Source: Shinella zoogloeoides
Lineage (GTDB): Bacteria > Pseudomonadota > Alphaproteobacteria > Rhizobiales > Rhizobiaceae
NCBI RefSeq assembly: GCF_020883495.1
Contig: NZ_CP086610.1
Coordinates: 1 to 64,000, forward strand
DNA: 64,000 bases
Direction: 5' to 3'
In this document: positions 49,299 to 58,165 of the stretch, piece by piece
How the letters are laid out: every line of letters begins with the position of its first letter
Position numbering within the stretch: the stretch's first letter is position 1
Translations under genes and position numbers: made by a program
The notes under the pieces: generated by a model
Told to the model about the DNA's origin: nothing
Seen by the model: the letters and a program-made list of their open reading frames with translations, nothing else
Databases searched by the model: none

Positions 49299-49413
49299 AG
49301 TGTCTGATCACTTCAGTAACCGATAGAATATTAATAAATAGCAAGTTTCGCCGCCGTCCGTGGGCGCAACCGGCTGATTTTCGGGCGTCGCGACGATGCG
49401 ACGCCCGAATGTT

Positions 49414-50316
49414 CTAGATTTCGGCGTCGACGGCGGGGGCGAAGGGGATGGAGGGCTGTGCGCCCGGTTTCAGGCAGGCGAGCGATCCGGCGACGGCCGC
49501 ACGGCGCAGCGCGTCCTTGAAGGCAAGGCCGGCATCGAGCGAGGCGGCGAGATAGCCGCAGAACGTGTCGCCCGCCCCGACGGTATCGATCGGCTCGATC
49601 TTCAGGCCGGCGGCGCGGAAGACCTCGTTCTTGCGGATGGCGACGACACCGTCGGCGCCGAGCGTGACGATGATCGTCTGCCCGCTCTCGGCATGGAGCG
49701 CGCGCATGGTCGCCTCGCGCTCCGCGTCTGAAAGCTCGCCCTTGCCGACGAAGAGGTCGAATTCCGTCTCGTTGGCGACGAGGATGTCGGCCATCACGCC
49801 GAGCCGCCGCGTGGCGGCGCTGAAGGGGGCGATGTTGACGATGGAGATGACGCCTTTCTGTTTCGCGGCGACGAGCGCGGCCTCGATGGAGGCGTCGGGA
49901 ATCTCGAATTGCAGCATCAGGTAGTCGCCGCGCGACATGGCGGCGACGGTGCGCTTCGCATCTTCCTCGCTGACCGTGGCGTTGGCGCCCGGCACGACGA
50001 CGATGACGTTTTCGCCGTCATCCTCGGCGACGAGGATATGGGCGGTGCCGGTGGCCTCGGCGGGCGAGCGCACGCCGTTGAGGTCGACGGCGGCGTCGGC
50101 AAGGAGCGCCAGCGCCTGGCTGCCCAGCCGGTCGTCGCCGACGGCGCCGGCCATGCGCACCATGGAGCCGGCGCGGCGGGCGGCGAGCGCCTGGTTGGCG
50201 CCCTTGCCGCCGGCGGCGGTGGTGAAGCTTGTGCCCATCACCGTCTCGCCGGGCTTCGGCAGGCGTTCCGGTGTGGCGATGAGGTCCATGTTGATGGAAC
50301 CGAAGACGGTGATCAT
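49414..50316 (-). CDS. rbsK: Ribokinase
   Basis: It phosphorylates ribose to ribose-5-phosphate. The PfkB fold is clear: FGSINMDLI at the N terminus, the first signature region TTAAGGKGANQALAARRAG (about residues 33-51), and the second signature IDTVGAGDTFCGYLAASL (about 243-260) with the catalytic Asp and anion hole. 300 aa from the ATG giving MITVFGSINMD. It follows rmuC on the same strand after 43 bp. The nearby nucleoside hydrolase would supply ribose. Confidence 0.93.
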   Translation of the reverse strand: MITVFGSINMDLIATPERLPKPGETVMGTSFTTAAGGKGANQALAARRAGSMVRMAGAVGDDRLGSQALALLADAAVDLNGVRSPAEATGTAHILVAEDDGENVIVVVPGANATVSEEDAKRTVAAMSRGDYLMLQFEIPDASIEAALVAAKQKGVISIVNIAPFSAATRRLGVMADILVANETEFDLFVGKGELSDAEREATMRALHAESGQTIIVTLGADGVVAIRKNEVFRAAGLKIEPIDTVGAGDTFCGYLAASLDAGLAFKDALRRAAVAGSLACLKPGAQPSIPFAPAVDAEI

Positions 50317-50359
50317 GAGAGCTGCCCCTTGTCGTTTCCGCGGACACTGCCCGAGGCGG

Positions 50360-51553
50360 TCAGTCCTCGTCAACTACCCTCAGCCGCAACTGGCCCGTCC
50401 GGCTCTCCGCAGCCTTTTCCTTTGGCTGCGAAAGCTCGGAAACCGTCTCGAATTCCAGCTCGCCGATGCGCGCGCCGCGGCGCGCAAGCTTCTCCGTGGA
50501 CGTGAGAATCTGGTCCACATCCTTCTGCGCGGCGGTGAAATGGCCGTGCAGCTTGCGCACCCGGTCGTCGAGCCGCGTCAAATCGTCCATCAGCCGCGCG
50601 ACCTCGCCCTGGATGACATGGGCCTGCTCGCGCATCCGCTGGTCCTTGAGCAGCGCCTGAAGCACCTGCACCGAAAGCATCAGCAGGGAGGGCGAGACGA
50701 TGACGATGCGGGCGCGGTGCGCGCGCTGCACCGTGGGTTCGAAATTCTCGTGGATGCTGGCGAAGATCGATTCCGAGGGCACGAAGAGGAAGGCGGTGTC
50801 CTGCGTCTCGCCGGGAAGCAGATACTTTTCCGCGATATCCCGGATATGCACCTCCATGTCGCGGCGGAACTGCTGGGCGGCGATCTTCGCCGCCTCGGGC
50901 GAGCGACCGTCCGACATGGCGTTCCACGCCTCCAGCGGAAATTTCGCGTCGACGACGAGCGGCGGCTGGCCGTTCGGCATGCGGATGGTGCAGTCCGGCC
51001 GCACGCCGTTGGAAAGCTGCGCCTGGAACTGGTAGGCACTGGGCGGCATGGCGTCGGCGATGATCGTCTCCATGCGCGACTGGCCGAAGGCGCCGCGCGT
51101 CTGCTTGTTGGAGAGGATCGCCTGCAGCCCGACCACGTCTTTGGCCAGCGACTGGATGTTCGTCTGGGCATTGTCGATCACCGCCAGCCGCTCCTGCAAC
51201 CGGCGGAGATTTTCGTGCGTCGCCCGCGTCTGTTCGGAGATCGACTGGCCGAGCCGCTGCGTCAGCCCGTCGAGCCGGGCATTGATCGTCTGGCTGGTCT
51301 CCGACTGCTTGCTGCCGAACACCTCCGCCATGGCCGCGACGCGGCCCTGCATCTCCGTCTGCGCCCTCAAAAGCTCGGCAAAGCGCCTCTCCGCCGTTAC
51401 CGCCGCCTCCCGCTGGCGGGCATGGCTGCGGCGTGCGGAAAACACGCCGAAGACCGCCAGCAGCCCGGCGGCAAGCAGCACGAGCGCCGGCCCGAGGCCG
51501 CCGAGCCGATCGAGGAAGGACGTAACGAGCGTGTCGAGAGCGGGATCGATCAT
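50360..51553 (-). CDS. rmuC: DNA recombination protein RmuC
   Basis: RmuC limits recombination at inverted repeats; the family has a nuclease-like core. One N-terminal transmembrane helix (about residues 20-40) is followed by a long coiled coil (about 45-145) and the conserved core (about 150-350): VVDAKFPLEAWN, FVPSESIFASIHE and RARIVIVSPSLLMLSVQVLQALLKDQRM. 397 aa. It is divergent from def with 111 bp between starts. Confidence 0.9.
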   Translation of the reverse strand: MIDPALDTLVTSFLDRLGGLGPALVLLAAGLLAVFGVFSARRSHARQREAAVTAERRFAELLRAQTEMQGRVAAMAEVFGSKQSETSQTINARLDGLTQRLGQSISEQTRATHENLRRLQERLAVIDNAQTNIQSLAKDVVGLQAILSNKQTRGAFGQSRMETIIADAMPPSAYQFQAQLSNGVRPDCTIRMPNGQPPLVVDAKFPLEAWNAMSDGRSPEAAKIAAQQFRRDMEVHIRDIAEKYLLPGETQDTAFLFVPSESIFASIHENFEPTVQRAHRARIVIVSPSLLMLSVQVLQALLKDQRMREQAHVIQGEVARLMDDLTRLDDRVRKLHGHFTAAQKDVDQILTSTEKLARRGARIGELEFETVSELSQPKEKAAESRTGQLRLRVVDED

Positions 51554-51664
51554 GCCGGGACCATAACACGGATTGCGGCGAAAACCAGATCATAACGTGA
51601 ACAAATCGCATTGACCTCCGGCGAAGTCGATTGAAAGCGCAAACAAACCGCGCTAAGGAGGCGC

Positions 51665-52189
51665 ATGACCATCAAGCCGCTGATTATCCTTCCCGATCCG
51701 ATCCTCCGCCAGGTTTCGAAACCCATCGAGACCTTCGACGGCGAGGTGAAGAAGCTCGCCGACGACATGCTGGAAACCATGTACGATGCCCCCGGCATCG
51801 GCCTTGCCGCCATCCAGATCGGCGTCGCCCGCCGCATGCTCGTCCTTGATGTTTCCAAGGACGGCGAGGACAAGAAGCCGCTCGTCTTCATCAACCCGGA
51901 AATCGTCGCCTCCTCGGATGCGCGTTCGGTCTATGAAGAGGGCTGCCTGTCGATCCCGGATTATTACGCCGAGGTCGAGCGCCCGGCGACGATCACCGTC
52001 CGGCATCTCGACCGTGACGGCAAGGAGCAGATGACGGAAGCCGACGGCCTGCTGGCGACCTGCCTCCAGCACGAGATCGATCACCTGAACGGCGTGCTGT
52101 TCATCGACCACATTTCCAAGCTGAAGCGCGAGATGGTGATCCGCAAGTTCACCAAGGCCGCGAAGATGCGCGGCAGCAAGGCGCTCTGA
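51665..52189 (+). CDS. def: Peptide deformylase
   Basis: A metal-dependent hydrolase that removes the N-terminal formyl group from new proteins. The three active-site motifs are complete: [10 protein letters not shown] (about residues 43-52), EGCLSIP (Cys metal ligand, about 94-100) and QHEIDHLNG (two His and Glu, about 136-144). 174 aa. The ATG has the strong site AAGGAGG. It is the first gene of def-fmt-truA; fmt makes the formylated initiator tRNA. Confidence 0.97.
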   Translation: MTIKPLIILPDPILRQVSKPIETFDGEVKKLADDMLETMYDAPGIGLAAIQIGVARRMLVLDVSKDGEDKKPLVFINPEIVASSDARSVYEEGCLSIPDYYAEVERPATITVRHLDRDGKEQMTEADGLLATCLQHEIDHLNGVLFIDHISKLKREMVIRKFTKAAKMRGSKAL

Positions 52190-52233
52190 GGCGGCGTCAG
52201 CCGCCCCCGCACTCTTTTCACGGAGGCTGACCG

Positions 52234-53175
52234 ATGGCCCTTCGCATCATCTTCATGGGCACGCCGGACTTTTCCGTCGCGACGCTGGAGGCGCTTGCCG
52301 AAGCGGGCCACGAGATCGTCGCGGTCTATTCACAGCCGCCGCGCCCGGCCGGCCGCCGTGGCCTCGAACTGGTGAAATCCCCGGTGCATCAGGCGGCCGA
52401 GCGGCGCGGCATTCCCGTTTTCACGCCCGTCAACTTTCGCGAGGAAGCGGACCGCGCGGCGTTCCGCGCCCATGGGGCGGATGTCGCGGTGGTCGTCGCC
52501 TATGGCCTGCTGCTGCCGGAAGCGATCCTCACCGGCACGCGCCTCGGCTGCTACAACGGCCATGCCTCGCTCCTGCCGCGCTGGCGTGGGGCTGCGCCCA
52601 TCCAGCGGGCGATCATGGCGGGCGACGAGGAAACCGGCATGATGGTCATGAAGATGGACAAGGGCCTCGATACCGGCCCCGTCGCGCTCACCCGCCGCGT
52701 GACCATAAGCGAGACCATGACGGCCGGCGAATTGCACGATGCCTTGATGCAGGCGGGCGGCGCGCTGATGGCGGAAGCCATGGGCAAGCTCGAAGCCGGC
52801 GACCTGCCGCTGACGGTGCAGGCGGAGGAGGGCGTGCTTTACGCCGCCAAGATCGACAAGGCCGAGACGCGCATCGATTTCTCGAAGCCGGCGAAGGACG
52901 TCCACAACCATATTCGCGGCCTCTCGCCCTTCCCCGGCGCATGGTTCGAACTGCCGGTCGCCGGCAAGCCGGAGCGGGTGAAGGTGCTGGCCAGCGAACG
53001 GACGGGCGACGGCGTGTCGAAGCCTGCCGGCACGGTTCTCGACGACCGGATGACGATTGCCTGCGGTGAAGGGGCGGTGCGCCTCGTGCGTCTGCAGAAG
53101 GCCGGCGGCAAGCCGCTGGACGCGGCGGATTTCCTGCGCGGCACGCCGGTCGCGGCGGGCGAGGTGCTGGCCTGA
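52234..53175 (+). CDS. fmt: Methionyl-tRNA formyltransferase
   Basis: It formylates Met-tRNAfMet with 10-formyl-THF. It starts [21 protein letters not shown]; the formyltransferase signature [24 protein letters not shown] has the catalytic Asn and His, and the C-terminal tRNA-binding domain begins near residue 205. 313 aa. The ATG has CGGAGG upstream. Its TGA overlaps the truA ATG by one base (TGATG). Confidence 0.97.
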   Translation: MALRIIFMGTPDFSVATLEALAEAGHEIVAVYSQPPRPAGRRGLELVKSPVHQAAERRGIPVFTPVNFREEADRAAFRAHGADVAVVVAYGLLLPEAILTGTRLGCYNGHASLLPRWRGAAPIQRAIMAGDEETGMMVMKMDKGLDTGPVALTRRVTISETMTAGELHDALMQAGGALMAEAMGKLEAGDLPLTVQAEEGVLYAAKIDKAETRIDFSKPAKDVHNHIRGLSPFPGAWFELPVAGKPERVKVLASERTGDGVSKPAGTVLDDRMTIACGEGAVRLVRLQKAGGKPLDAADFLRGTPVAAGEVLA

Positions 53176-53918
53176 TGCCGCGCTATCGCCTGCGCATCGA
53201 ATATGACGGCACGCCCTATGTCGGCTGGCAGCGGCAGGACAACGGTCCTTCCGTGCAGGGCGCCATCGAGGCGGCGATCCTGTCGCTGACGGGTGAGACG
53301 GTCTCGATCCGCGGGGCGGGGCGCACGGATTCCGGCGTGCATGCCATGGGGCAGGTCGCCCATGCCGATCTGTCGCGCCCGTGGAAGGAGCACACGCTCA
53401 GGAACGCGCTCAACGCGCATCTCGGCATGGCCGGCGAGCGTGTCGCGATCCTCGACGCGGCTGAAGTGCCGGACGATTTCGACGCCCGCTTTTCCGCGGT
53501 GAAGCGGCATTATCTCTACCGCATCGTCTCGCGCCGCGCGCCGCTGGCGCTGGAGGCGAACCGCGCCTGGTTCGTCGCCAAGGAACTGGATCACGAGGCC
53601 ATGCATGCGGTGGGGCAGGTGCTCGTCGGAAAACACGACTTCACCACCTTCCGCGCCGCGCAATGCCAGGCGAACAGCCCCGTGCGCACCATCGACAGGC
53701 TCGAGGTGACGCGCAGCGGCGACCTCATCGAGATGCGCGTGTCGGCGCAGAGCTTCCTGCACAATCAGATCCGCTCCTTTGCCGGCACGCTGAAGCTGGC
53801 GGGCGAGGGCAAGTGGACGGTGGAGGACGTGCGCGCCGCGCTGGAGGCGCGCGACCGCAAGGCCTGCGGCCCCGTCGCCCCGCCGGACGGGCTGTATTTC
53901 ATGGCCGTCGATTACTGA
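53175..53918 (+). CDS. truA: tRNA pseudouridine(38-40) synthase TruA
   Basis: It isomerises uridines 38-40 in the anticodon stem. It starts [21 protein letters not shown], and the catalytic Asp is in [15 protein letters not shown] (about residues 50-64). The second half has [20 protein letters not shown] and the block [14 protein letters not shown]. 247 aa. It is coupled to fmt through TGATG and converges with a membrane-protein gene. Confidence 0.97.
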   Translation: MPRYRLRIEYDGTPYVGWQRQDNGPSVQGAIEAAILSLTGETVSIRGAGRTDSGVHAMGQVAHADLSRPWKEHTLRNALNAHLGMAGERVAILDAAEVPDDFDARFSAVKRHYLYRIVSRRAPLALEANRAWFVAKELDHEAMHAVGQVLVGKHDFTTFRAAQCQANSPVRTIDRLEVTRSGDLIEMRVSAQSFLHNQIRSFAGTLKLAGEGKWTVEDVRAALEARDRKACGPVAPPDGLYFMAVDY

Positions 53919-53924
53919 TCGGTC

Positions 53925-54521
53925 CTAACCCGGCAGCGTGCCCAGAAGCCGCTGCAATTCCTGCCCGACGATCATCGGCGGCAGCACGTAGATGGCGGTC
54001 ATCGCGGCGGCGAGCAGCGTCTGCTTTCCGACGCACATCCAGACAAGGCGGAATTGCAGCATGACGCTTGCACCGAGCACGGCATAGATGAGCAGGCCGG
54101 CCAGGGGCGCGCTTGTGGGCAGCACCAGCGTCAATGCGAAGGGGACTGCGAAGGCGTAGCACAGCGGCACGGTGAGCCAGTTGCCGGTGGTGACGACGAC
54201 GGCAAGATATTTGCCGTAGCCGAGCGGCCGGGCGAGCGCCGCAAGCAGCGCCAGCGGCAGCAGCCAGCCGATCATGTCGACAAAGGCGAGCTTGACGAAA
54301 AAGCCGGGGCCGGTCTGCGTTTCCGCCGGCATGCGGGAAAGATAATAAAGCCGCCACGACGCCCAGGTGACGGCAAGGGCCGGCAGGCACCAGACGAAGG
54401 CCCAGAAGGAGCGCATAAGGCCGCGCCAGCTCAGGTCCAGCCAGCCGAACCCCTCCTGCTTCTGTTTCAGCAGCAGGTAGATGCCGTTGAGGTAGTGCAG
54501 GACCTCGTCAAGACCGGGCAT
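53925..54521 (-). CDS. Conserved membrane protein of unknown function
   Basis: A 198-aa protein with about five predicted transmembrane helices (for example AFVWCLPALAVTWASWRLYYL, IGWLLPLALLAALARPLGYG, PLAGLLIYAVLGASVMLQFRLVW, LLAAAMTAIYVLPPMIVG). The short soluble N terminus reads MPGLDEVLHYLNGIYLLLKQ. I do not recognise a family with known function. Its start overlaps the dapE end by 14 bp, so it is translationally coupled to dapE. Confidence 0.8.
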   Translation of the reverse strand: MPGLDEVLHYLNGIYLLLKQKQEGFGWLDLSWRGLMRSFWAFVWCLPALAVTWASWRLYYLSRMPAETQTGPGFFVKLAFVDMIGWLLPLALLAALARPLGYGKYLAVVVTTGNWLTVPLCYAFAVPFALTLVLPTSAPLAGLLIYAVLGASVMLQFRLVWMCVGKQTLLAAAMTAIYVLPPMIVGQELQRLLGTLPG

Positions 54522-55707
54522 CGCCGAACCAGCGCTCGATGAAGGTCTCGTAGATCACGGTCAGCGTCTCGAGATCGGCCACCGCCACCCGCTCGTCCAC
54601 CATATGCATGGTCTGGCCGACGAGGCCGAATTCCACGACGGGGCAATAGTCCTTGATGAAGCGTGCATCGGACGTGCCGCCCGTCGTCGACAGTTTTGGC
54701 GCACGGCCGGTCACGGCCTCGACAGCGCCGGACAGCGAGGCGATGAGCTGGTTGTTGCGCGTGAGGAAGACGTGGCTCGGCCGTTCGGCCCATTCGATGT
54801 CGTAGCGCACGGGGTCGCGGCCGGGGCGGAGCCTTTCGTCCTGCGCGGCGGCGTCGAGGCGGCGCACGATCTCGGCCATCACGGTCTCGGCCGTCCAGCT
54901 ATCGTTGAAGCGGATGTTGAAGCTGGCGCTCGCCCGCGCCGGCACGACATTGGTGGCGCGGTTGCCGGTGTCGATGGTCGTCACTTCGAGGTTCGACGGC
55001 TGGAAGCTTTCCGTGCCGGCGTCGAAGGGCGGATGCATCAGCGCGTCGGTCAGCGCGATCACGCCGCGAACGGCATTGTCGGCAAGATGCGGATAGGCGG
55101 CATGGCCCTGCACGCCATGCACGGTAAGCGTGCCGGAGACGGAGCCGCGCCGGCCGATCTTGATCATGTCGCCGAGCTGGTCCGGATTGGTCGGCTCGCC
55201 GACGAGGCAGGCATCCCAGCGCTCGCCGCGTGTCGCCGCCCATTCCAGCAGCTTGATCGTGCCGTTGACGGCCGGGCCTTCCTCGTCGCCGGTGATGAGG
55301 AAGGAGAGCGAGCCTTTCGGCGGGCCGTTCTTCCCGATCTGGCGTGCGACGGCGGCGACGAAGCAGGCGATGCCGCCCTTCATGTCCACCGCGCCGCGGC
55401 CGAACATCTCGCCGCCGGAAATCTCCGCGCCGAACGGGTCATGCGTCCAGGCGGCCTCGTCGCCGACGGGCACGACGTCCGTATGGCCGGCGAACATCAG
55501 GTGGGGTCCCTCGGTGCCGATACGGGCATAGAGGTTCTCGATATCGGGCATGCCCGGCTCGCGGGCGATCATGCGTTCCACCGTGAAGCCGAGCGGCTCC
55601 AGCATGGCGGCAAGCGCCGTCAGCGCGCCGCCCTCGGCGGGCGTCACGGAGGGGCAGCGGATGAGGGTGGCGAGGTTTTCGATCGGGTCGGCGGAGGTTT
55701 TGGGCAT
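54508..55707 (-). CDS. dapE: Succinyl-diaminopimelate desuccinylase
   Basis: An M20-family di-zinc hydrolase that releases succinate from N-succinyl-LL-diaminopimelate in lysine and peptidoglycan precursor synthesis. Zinc ligands: His and Asp in MFAGHTDVVP and RGAVDMKGGIACF, and Glu in ITGDEEGPAVNGT. TTGGTSDARFI and the C-terminal FGLVGQTMHMVDERV complete the metal site. 399 aa. dapD, two enzymes earlier in the pathway, is 470 bp upstream on the same strand. Confidence 0.95.
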   Translation of the reverse strand: MPKTSADPIENLATLIRCPSVTPAEGGALTALAAMLEPLGFTVERMIAREPGMPDIENLYARIGTEGPHLMFAGHTDVVPVGDEAAWTHDPFGAEISGGEMFGRGAVDMKGGIACFVAAVARQIGKNGPPKGSLSFLITGDEEGPAVNGTIKLLEWAATRGERWDACLVGEPTNPDQLGDMIKIGRRGSVSGTLTVHGVQGHAAYPHLADNAVRGVIALTDALMHPPFDAGTESFQPSNLEVTTIDTGNRATNVVPARASASFNIRFNDSWTAETVMAEIVRRLDAAAQDERLRPGRDPVRYDIEWAERPSHVFLTRNNQLIASLSGAVEAVTGRAPKLSTTGGTSDARFIKDYCPVVEFGLVGQTMHMVDERVAVADLETLTVIYETFIERWFGDARS

Positions 55708-55786
55708 GCGTCACGGCACCTGAAAGGGAGGGAATCGAGGTTTAGCCGATCGGCCGGGGCGTGTCACGCGCGGCCGATGCGCGCGC

Positions 55787-56173
55787 TCAGTCCTTCGGCC
55801 GGTCCGGCAGGCGACCGTAGTCGTTCGGGCCGGGCGTGCCGGGCCAGACCATGAAGGCGATGAGCGCGAAGAAGGAGATGGCGGGAATGAAGAGGCAGAT
55901 GATCAGCGCCAGCGGCAGGTTCATGTCGTGCAGCCGCTTGATCGTCATCATGATGGTGGAGACCGTCGAGACGAGCGCCACGCCGAAGAACACGAAGCCC
56001 CAGAAGAGGAAGGCGGGATCCTCCTTCGGCACGATCATGATGCGGGCGAGCGCGGCCGAGAGCAGCATGAGCCAGAAGGCCCAGCCGAGCGCGAAGGGCG
56101 CCCGGCTCAGCCGGCCGGACCAGCCGAAGAAGAGCCAGGTGAGGTTCGGCCTCTGCCCTTCCACGGCCGCCAT
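55787..56173 (-). CDS. DUF805 family membrane protein
   Basis: A 128-aa membrane protein with three predicted transmembrane helices. It has typical DUF805 features: FGWSGRLSRAPFALGWAFW at the N terminus, TIKRLHDMNLPL in the middle and a C-terminal PGTPGPNDYGRLP. Function unknown. It starts 3 bp after the dapD stop, and dapE follows 79 bp later, so it is embedded in the diaminopimelate genes. Confidence 0.9.
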   Translation of the reverse strand: MAAVEGQRPNLTWLFFGWSGRLSRAPFALGWAFWLMLLSAALARIMIVPKEDPAFLFWGFVFFGVALVSTVSTIMMTIKRLHDMNLPLALIICLFIPAISFFALIAFMVWPGTPGPNDYGRLPDRPKD

Positions 56174-56176
56174 GGC

Positions 56177-57034
56177 TTAATCCCGCAGCAGTTCGTTGAT
56201 GCCGGTCTTGGAGCGGGTCTGGGCGTCGACGCGCTTGACGATGACGGCGCAGTAGAGGCCGGGGGCCGGCAGGCCGTTCGGCATGGTCTTGTCGGAGGGC
56301 ATGGAGCCGGCGACGACGACGGAGTAGGGCGGCACTTCGCCATAGGTCACTTCGCCCGTCGCGCGGTCGACGATCTTGGTCGACTTGCCGATGAAGACGC
56401 CCATGCCGAGCACGGAGCCTTCACGCACGATGCAGCCTTCCACGACTTCCGAGCGGGCGCCGATGAAGCAATTGTCCTCGATGATCGTCGGGCCGGCCTG
56501 CATCGGCTCCAGCACGCCGCCGATGCCGACGCCGCCCGAAAGATGCACATGCTTGCCGATCTGCGCGCAGGAGCCGACCGTCGCCCAGGTGTCGACCATC
56601 GTGCCCTCGCCGACATAGGCGCCGAGATTGACGAAGGAGGGCATCAGGATGGCGTTGGGCGCGATATAGGCCGAGCGGCGCACCACGCAGTTCGGCACGG
56701 CGCGGAAGCCGGCCTTCTCGAATTCGTTGACGCTCCAGCCGTCGAACTTGGAGGGCACCTTGTCCCACCAGGACGATTCGCCCGGGCCGCCCTTGACGAT
56801 TTCCATCGGGTTGAGGCGGAAGGAGAGCAGCACGGCCTTCTTGAGCCACTGGTTGACCGTCCAGTTGCCGTCCTCGCCGCGCTCGGCGACGCGCACCTTG
56901 CCGCCGTCGAGCAGGTTGAGGGCGGTTTCAACCGCGTCGCGCACTTCGCCGCGCGTGGACGTGTTGATGCCGTCCCGTTCCTCGAAGGCACGGTCGATGG
57001 TTTGGGAAAGGGCGGCGAGGTTGGACGTGTTCAT
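56177..57034 (-). CDS. dapD: 2,3,4,5-tetrahydropyridine-2,6-dicarboxylate N-succinyltransferase
   Basis: It succinylates tetrahydrodipicolinate in the DAP/lysine pathway. An N-terminal helical domain is followed by a left-handed beta helix with hexapeptide repeats: [39 protein letters not shown] (about residues 123-161), then [19 protein letters not shown]. 285 aa. It is the first gene of dapD-DUF805-dapE-membrane protein and is divergent from the LOG-family gene. Confidence 0.96.
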   Translation of the reverse strand: MNTSNLAALSQTIDRAFEERDGINTSTRGEVRDAVETALNLLDGGKVRVAERGEDGNWTVNQWLKKAVLLSFRLNPMEIVKGGPGESSWWDKVPSKFDGWSVNEFEKAGFRAVPNCVVRRSAYIAPNAILMPSFVNLGAYVGEGTMVDTWATVGSCAQIGKHVHLSGGVGIGGVLEPMQAGPTIIEDNCFIGARSEVVEGCIVREGSVLGMGVFIGKSTKIVDRATGEVTYGEVPPYSVVVAGSMPSDKTMPNGLPAPGLYCAVIVKRVDAQTRSKTGINELLRD

Positions 57035-57108
57035 CGGAATTCCTTAAACTTCGAGGCTTATTTTCGATTATCGGGATGCCGGAAGGTCGATTTCATCAAT
57101 CAGCAAAA

Positions 57109-57153
57109 TGCTCTAGAGCAACTGCCGGGAAAGATGAAGCCCCTTTCCGGCAG
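57109..57153. repeat. Palindromic intergenic element between dapD and the LOG gene
   Basis: The perfect 12-bp palindrome TGCTCTAGAGCA (57109-57120) is followed at once by an inverted repeat CTGCCGGgAAAG/CTTTCCGGCAG (57122-57133, 57143-57153; one extra base). The first part resembles a TCTAGAGC element that I associate with rhizobial intergenic repeats. There is no T tail, so it is not a standard terminator. Confidence 0.4.
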
Positions 57154-57209
57154 ATACTGTCGCACGGGCGAAGTGGTAATCCCGTGAAGGTTGAAAGCAG
57201 GAAAACGAC

Positions 57210-58106
57210 ATGGCGAGACTGAAGAAGAAGAACCTGCGCCGCAAGGACGGCGTGTGGGATCCGTTGGCCGACAGCGCGCAGGACAAGCACCGCGCCGCCG
57301 TGGTGCCGCAGACGGCGCAGACGGCCCATCCGGCCTATCGCCTCGCCTATGCCGACGACGATTTCCTCTGCCGCGAGGAGCTGCGCCCGGTGCGCCTGCA
57401 GCTCGAACTGATGAAGGTCGAGATGATGCTGGCCGAGCGCGGCATCAAGTCCACCGTCGTCATGTTCGGCGGCGCGCGCATCCCCGCGCCCGGCCAGGAG
57501 GCCTGGGCGGCGCGCAACGAGACGCAGCGCGCAAACCTCGAGGCCGCCTCGGTCTATTACGAGGAAGCCCGCAAGTTCGCCCGCATGTGCTCGGAGCGGT
57601 CGGCCGCGCTTGGCTTCAAGGAATATGTCGTCGTCACCGGCGGCGGGCCGGGCGTCATGGAGGCGGGCAATCGCGGGGCCGCCGATGTCGGCGCGCCGTC
57701 GATCGGCCTCAACATCGTGCTGCCGCACGAGCAGGCGCCGAACCCCTATGTCACGCCGGAACTCAGCTTCAACTTCCACTATTTCGCGATCCGCAAGATG
57801 CATTTCCTGCTGCGCGCCAAGGCCGTCACGGTGTTCCCCGGCGGCTTCGGCACGCTGGACGAACTGTTCGAGACGGTGACGCTGATGCAGACCGGCCGCA
57901 TGGCGCTGGTGCCGCTGATCCTCTTCGGCAAGGAATTCTGGCACAAGATCATCGACTTCGACGCCCTTGCCGCCTTCGGCACGATCTCGCCGGGCGATGT
58001 CGAGCTGATGCAGTTCGTCGAGACCGCCGACGAGGCCTGGGACATCATCGTGAAGTTCTACGAAGCGCTGGAAGCGGAACACGCGGCCGTCGCCGCGCAC
58101 GGCTGA
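57210..58106 (+). CDS. LOG family protein (lysine decarboxylase-like Rossmann fold)
   Basis: A 298-aa LOG/TIGR00730-type protein. The nucleotide-binding glycine motif is VTGGGPGVMEAGNRGA (about residues 145-160), and the family hallmark PGGFGTLDELFE is at about 210-221. LOG proteins hydrolyse nucleotide 5'-monophosphates, including cytokinin nucleotides in plant-associated microbes; the substrate here is unknown. The N-terminal extension (about 80 residues, basic at first) makes this the longer class. The common label lysine decarboxylase is misleading. Confidence 0.88.
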   Translation: MARLKKKNLRRKDGVWDPLADSAQDKHRAAVVPQTAQTAHPAYRLAYADDDFLCREELRPVRLQLELMKVEMMLAERGIKSTVVMFGGARIPAPGQEAWAARNETQRANLEAASVYYEEARKFARMCSERSAALGFKEYVVVTGGGPGVMEAGNRGAADVGAPSIGLNIVLPHEQAPNPYVTPELSFNFHYFAIRKMHFLLRAKAVTVFPGGFGTLDELFETVTLMQTGRMALVPLILFGKEFWHKIIDFDALAAFGTISPGDVELMQFVETADEAWDIIVKFYEALEAEHAAVAAHG

Positions 58107-58110
58107 TCGA

Positions 58111-58140
58111 CAAAAAACGCCCCGGCATGGCCGGGGCGTT
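58111..58140 (-). terminator. Intrinsic terminator of the EF-hand gene
   Basis: Read on the minus strand, an AACGCCCCGGC/GCCGGGGCGTT stem (58140-58130 with 58126-58116) ends in a run of T (58117-58112). It lies between the convergent LOG and EF-hand genes and starts 25 bases past the EF-hand stop. Confidence 0.8.
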
Positions 58141-58165
58141 CCAGTTGGACGTGCTGCGGGAAGAC

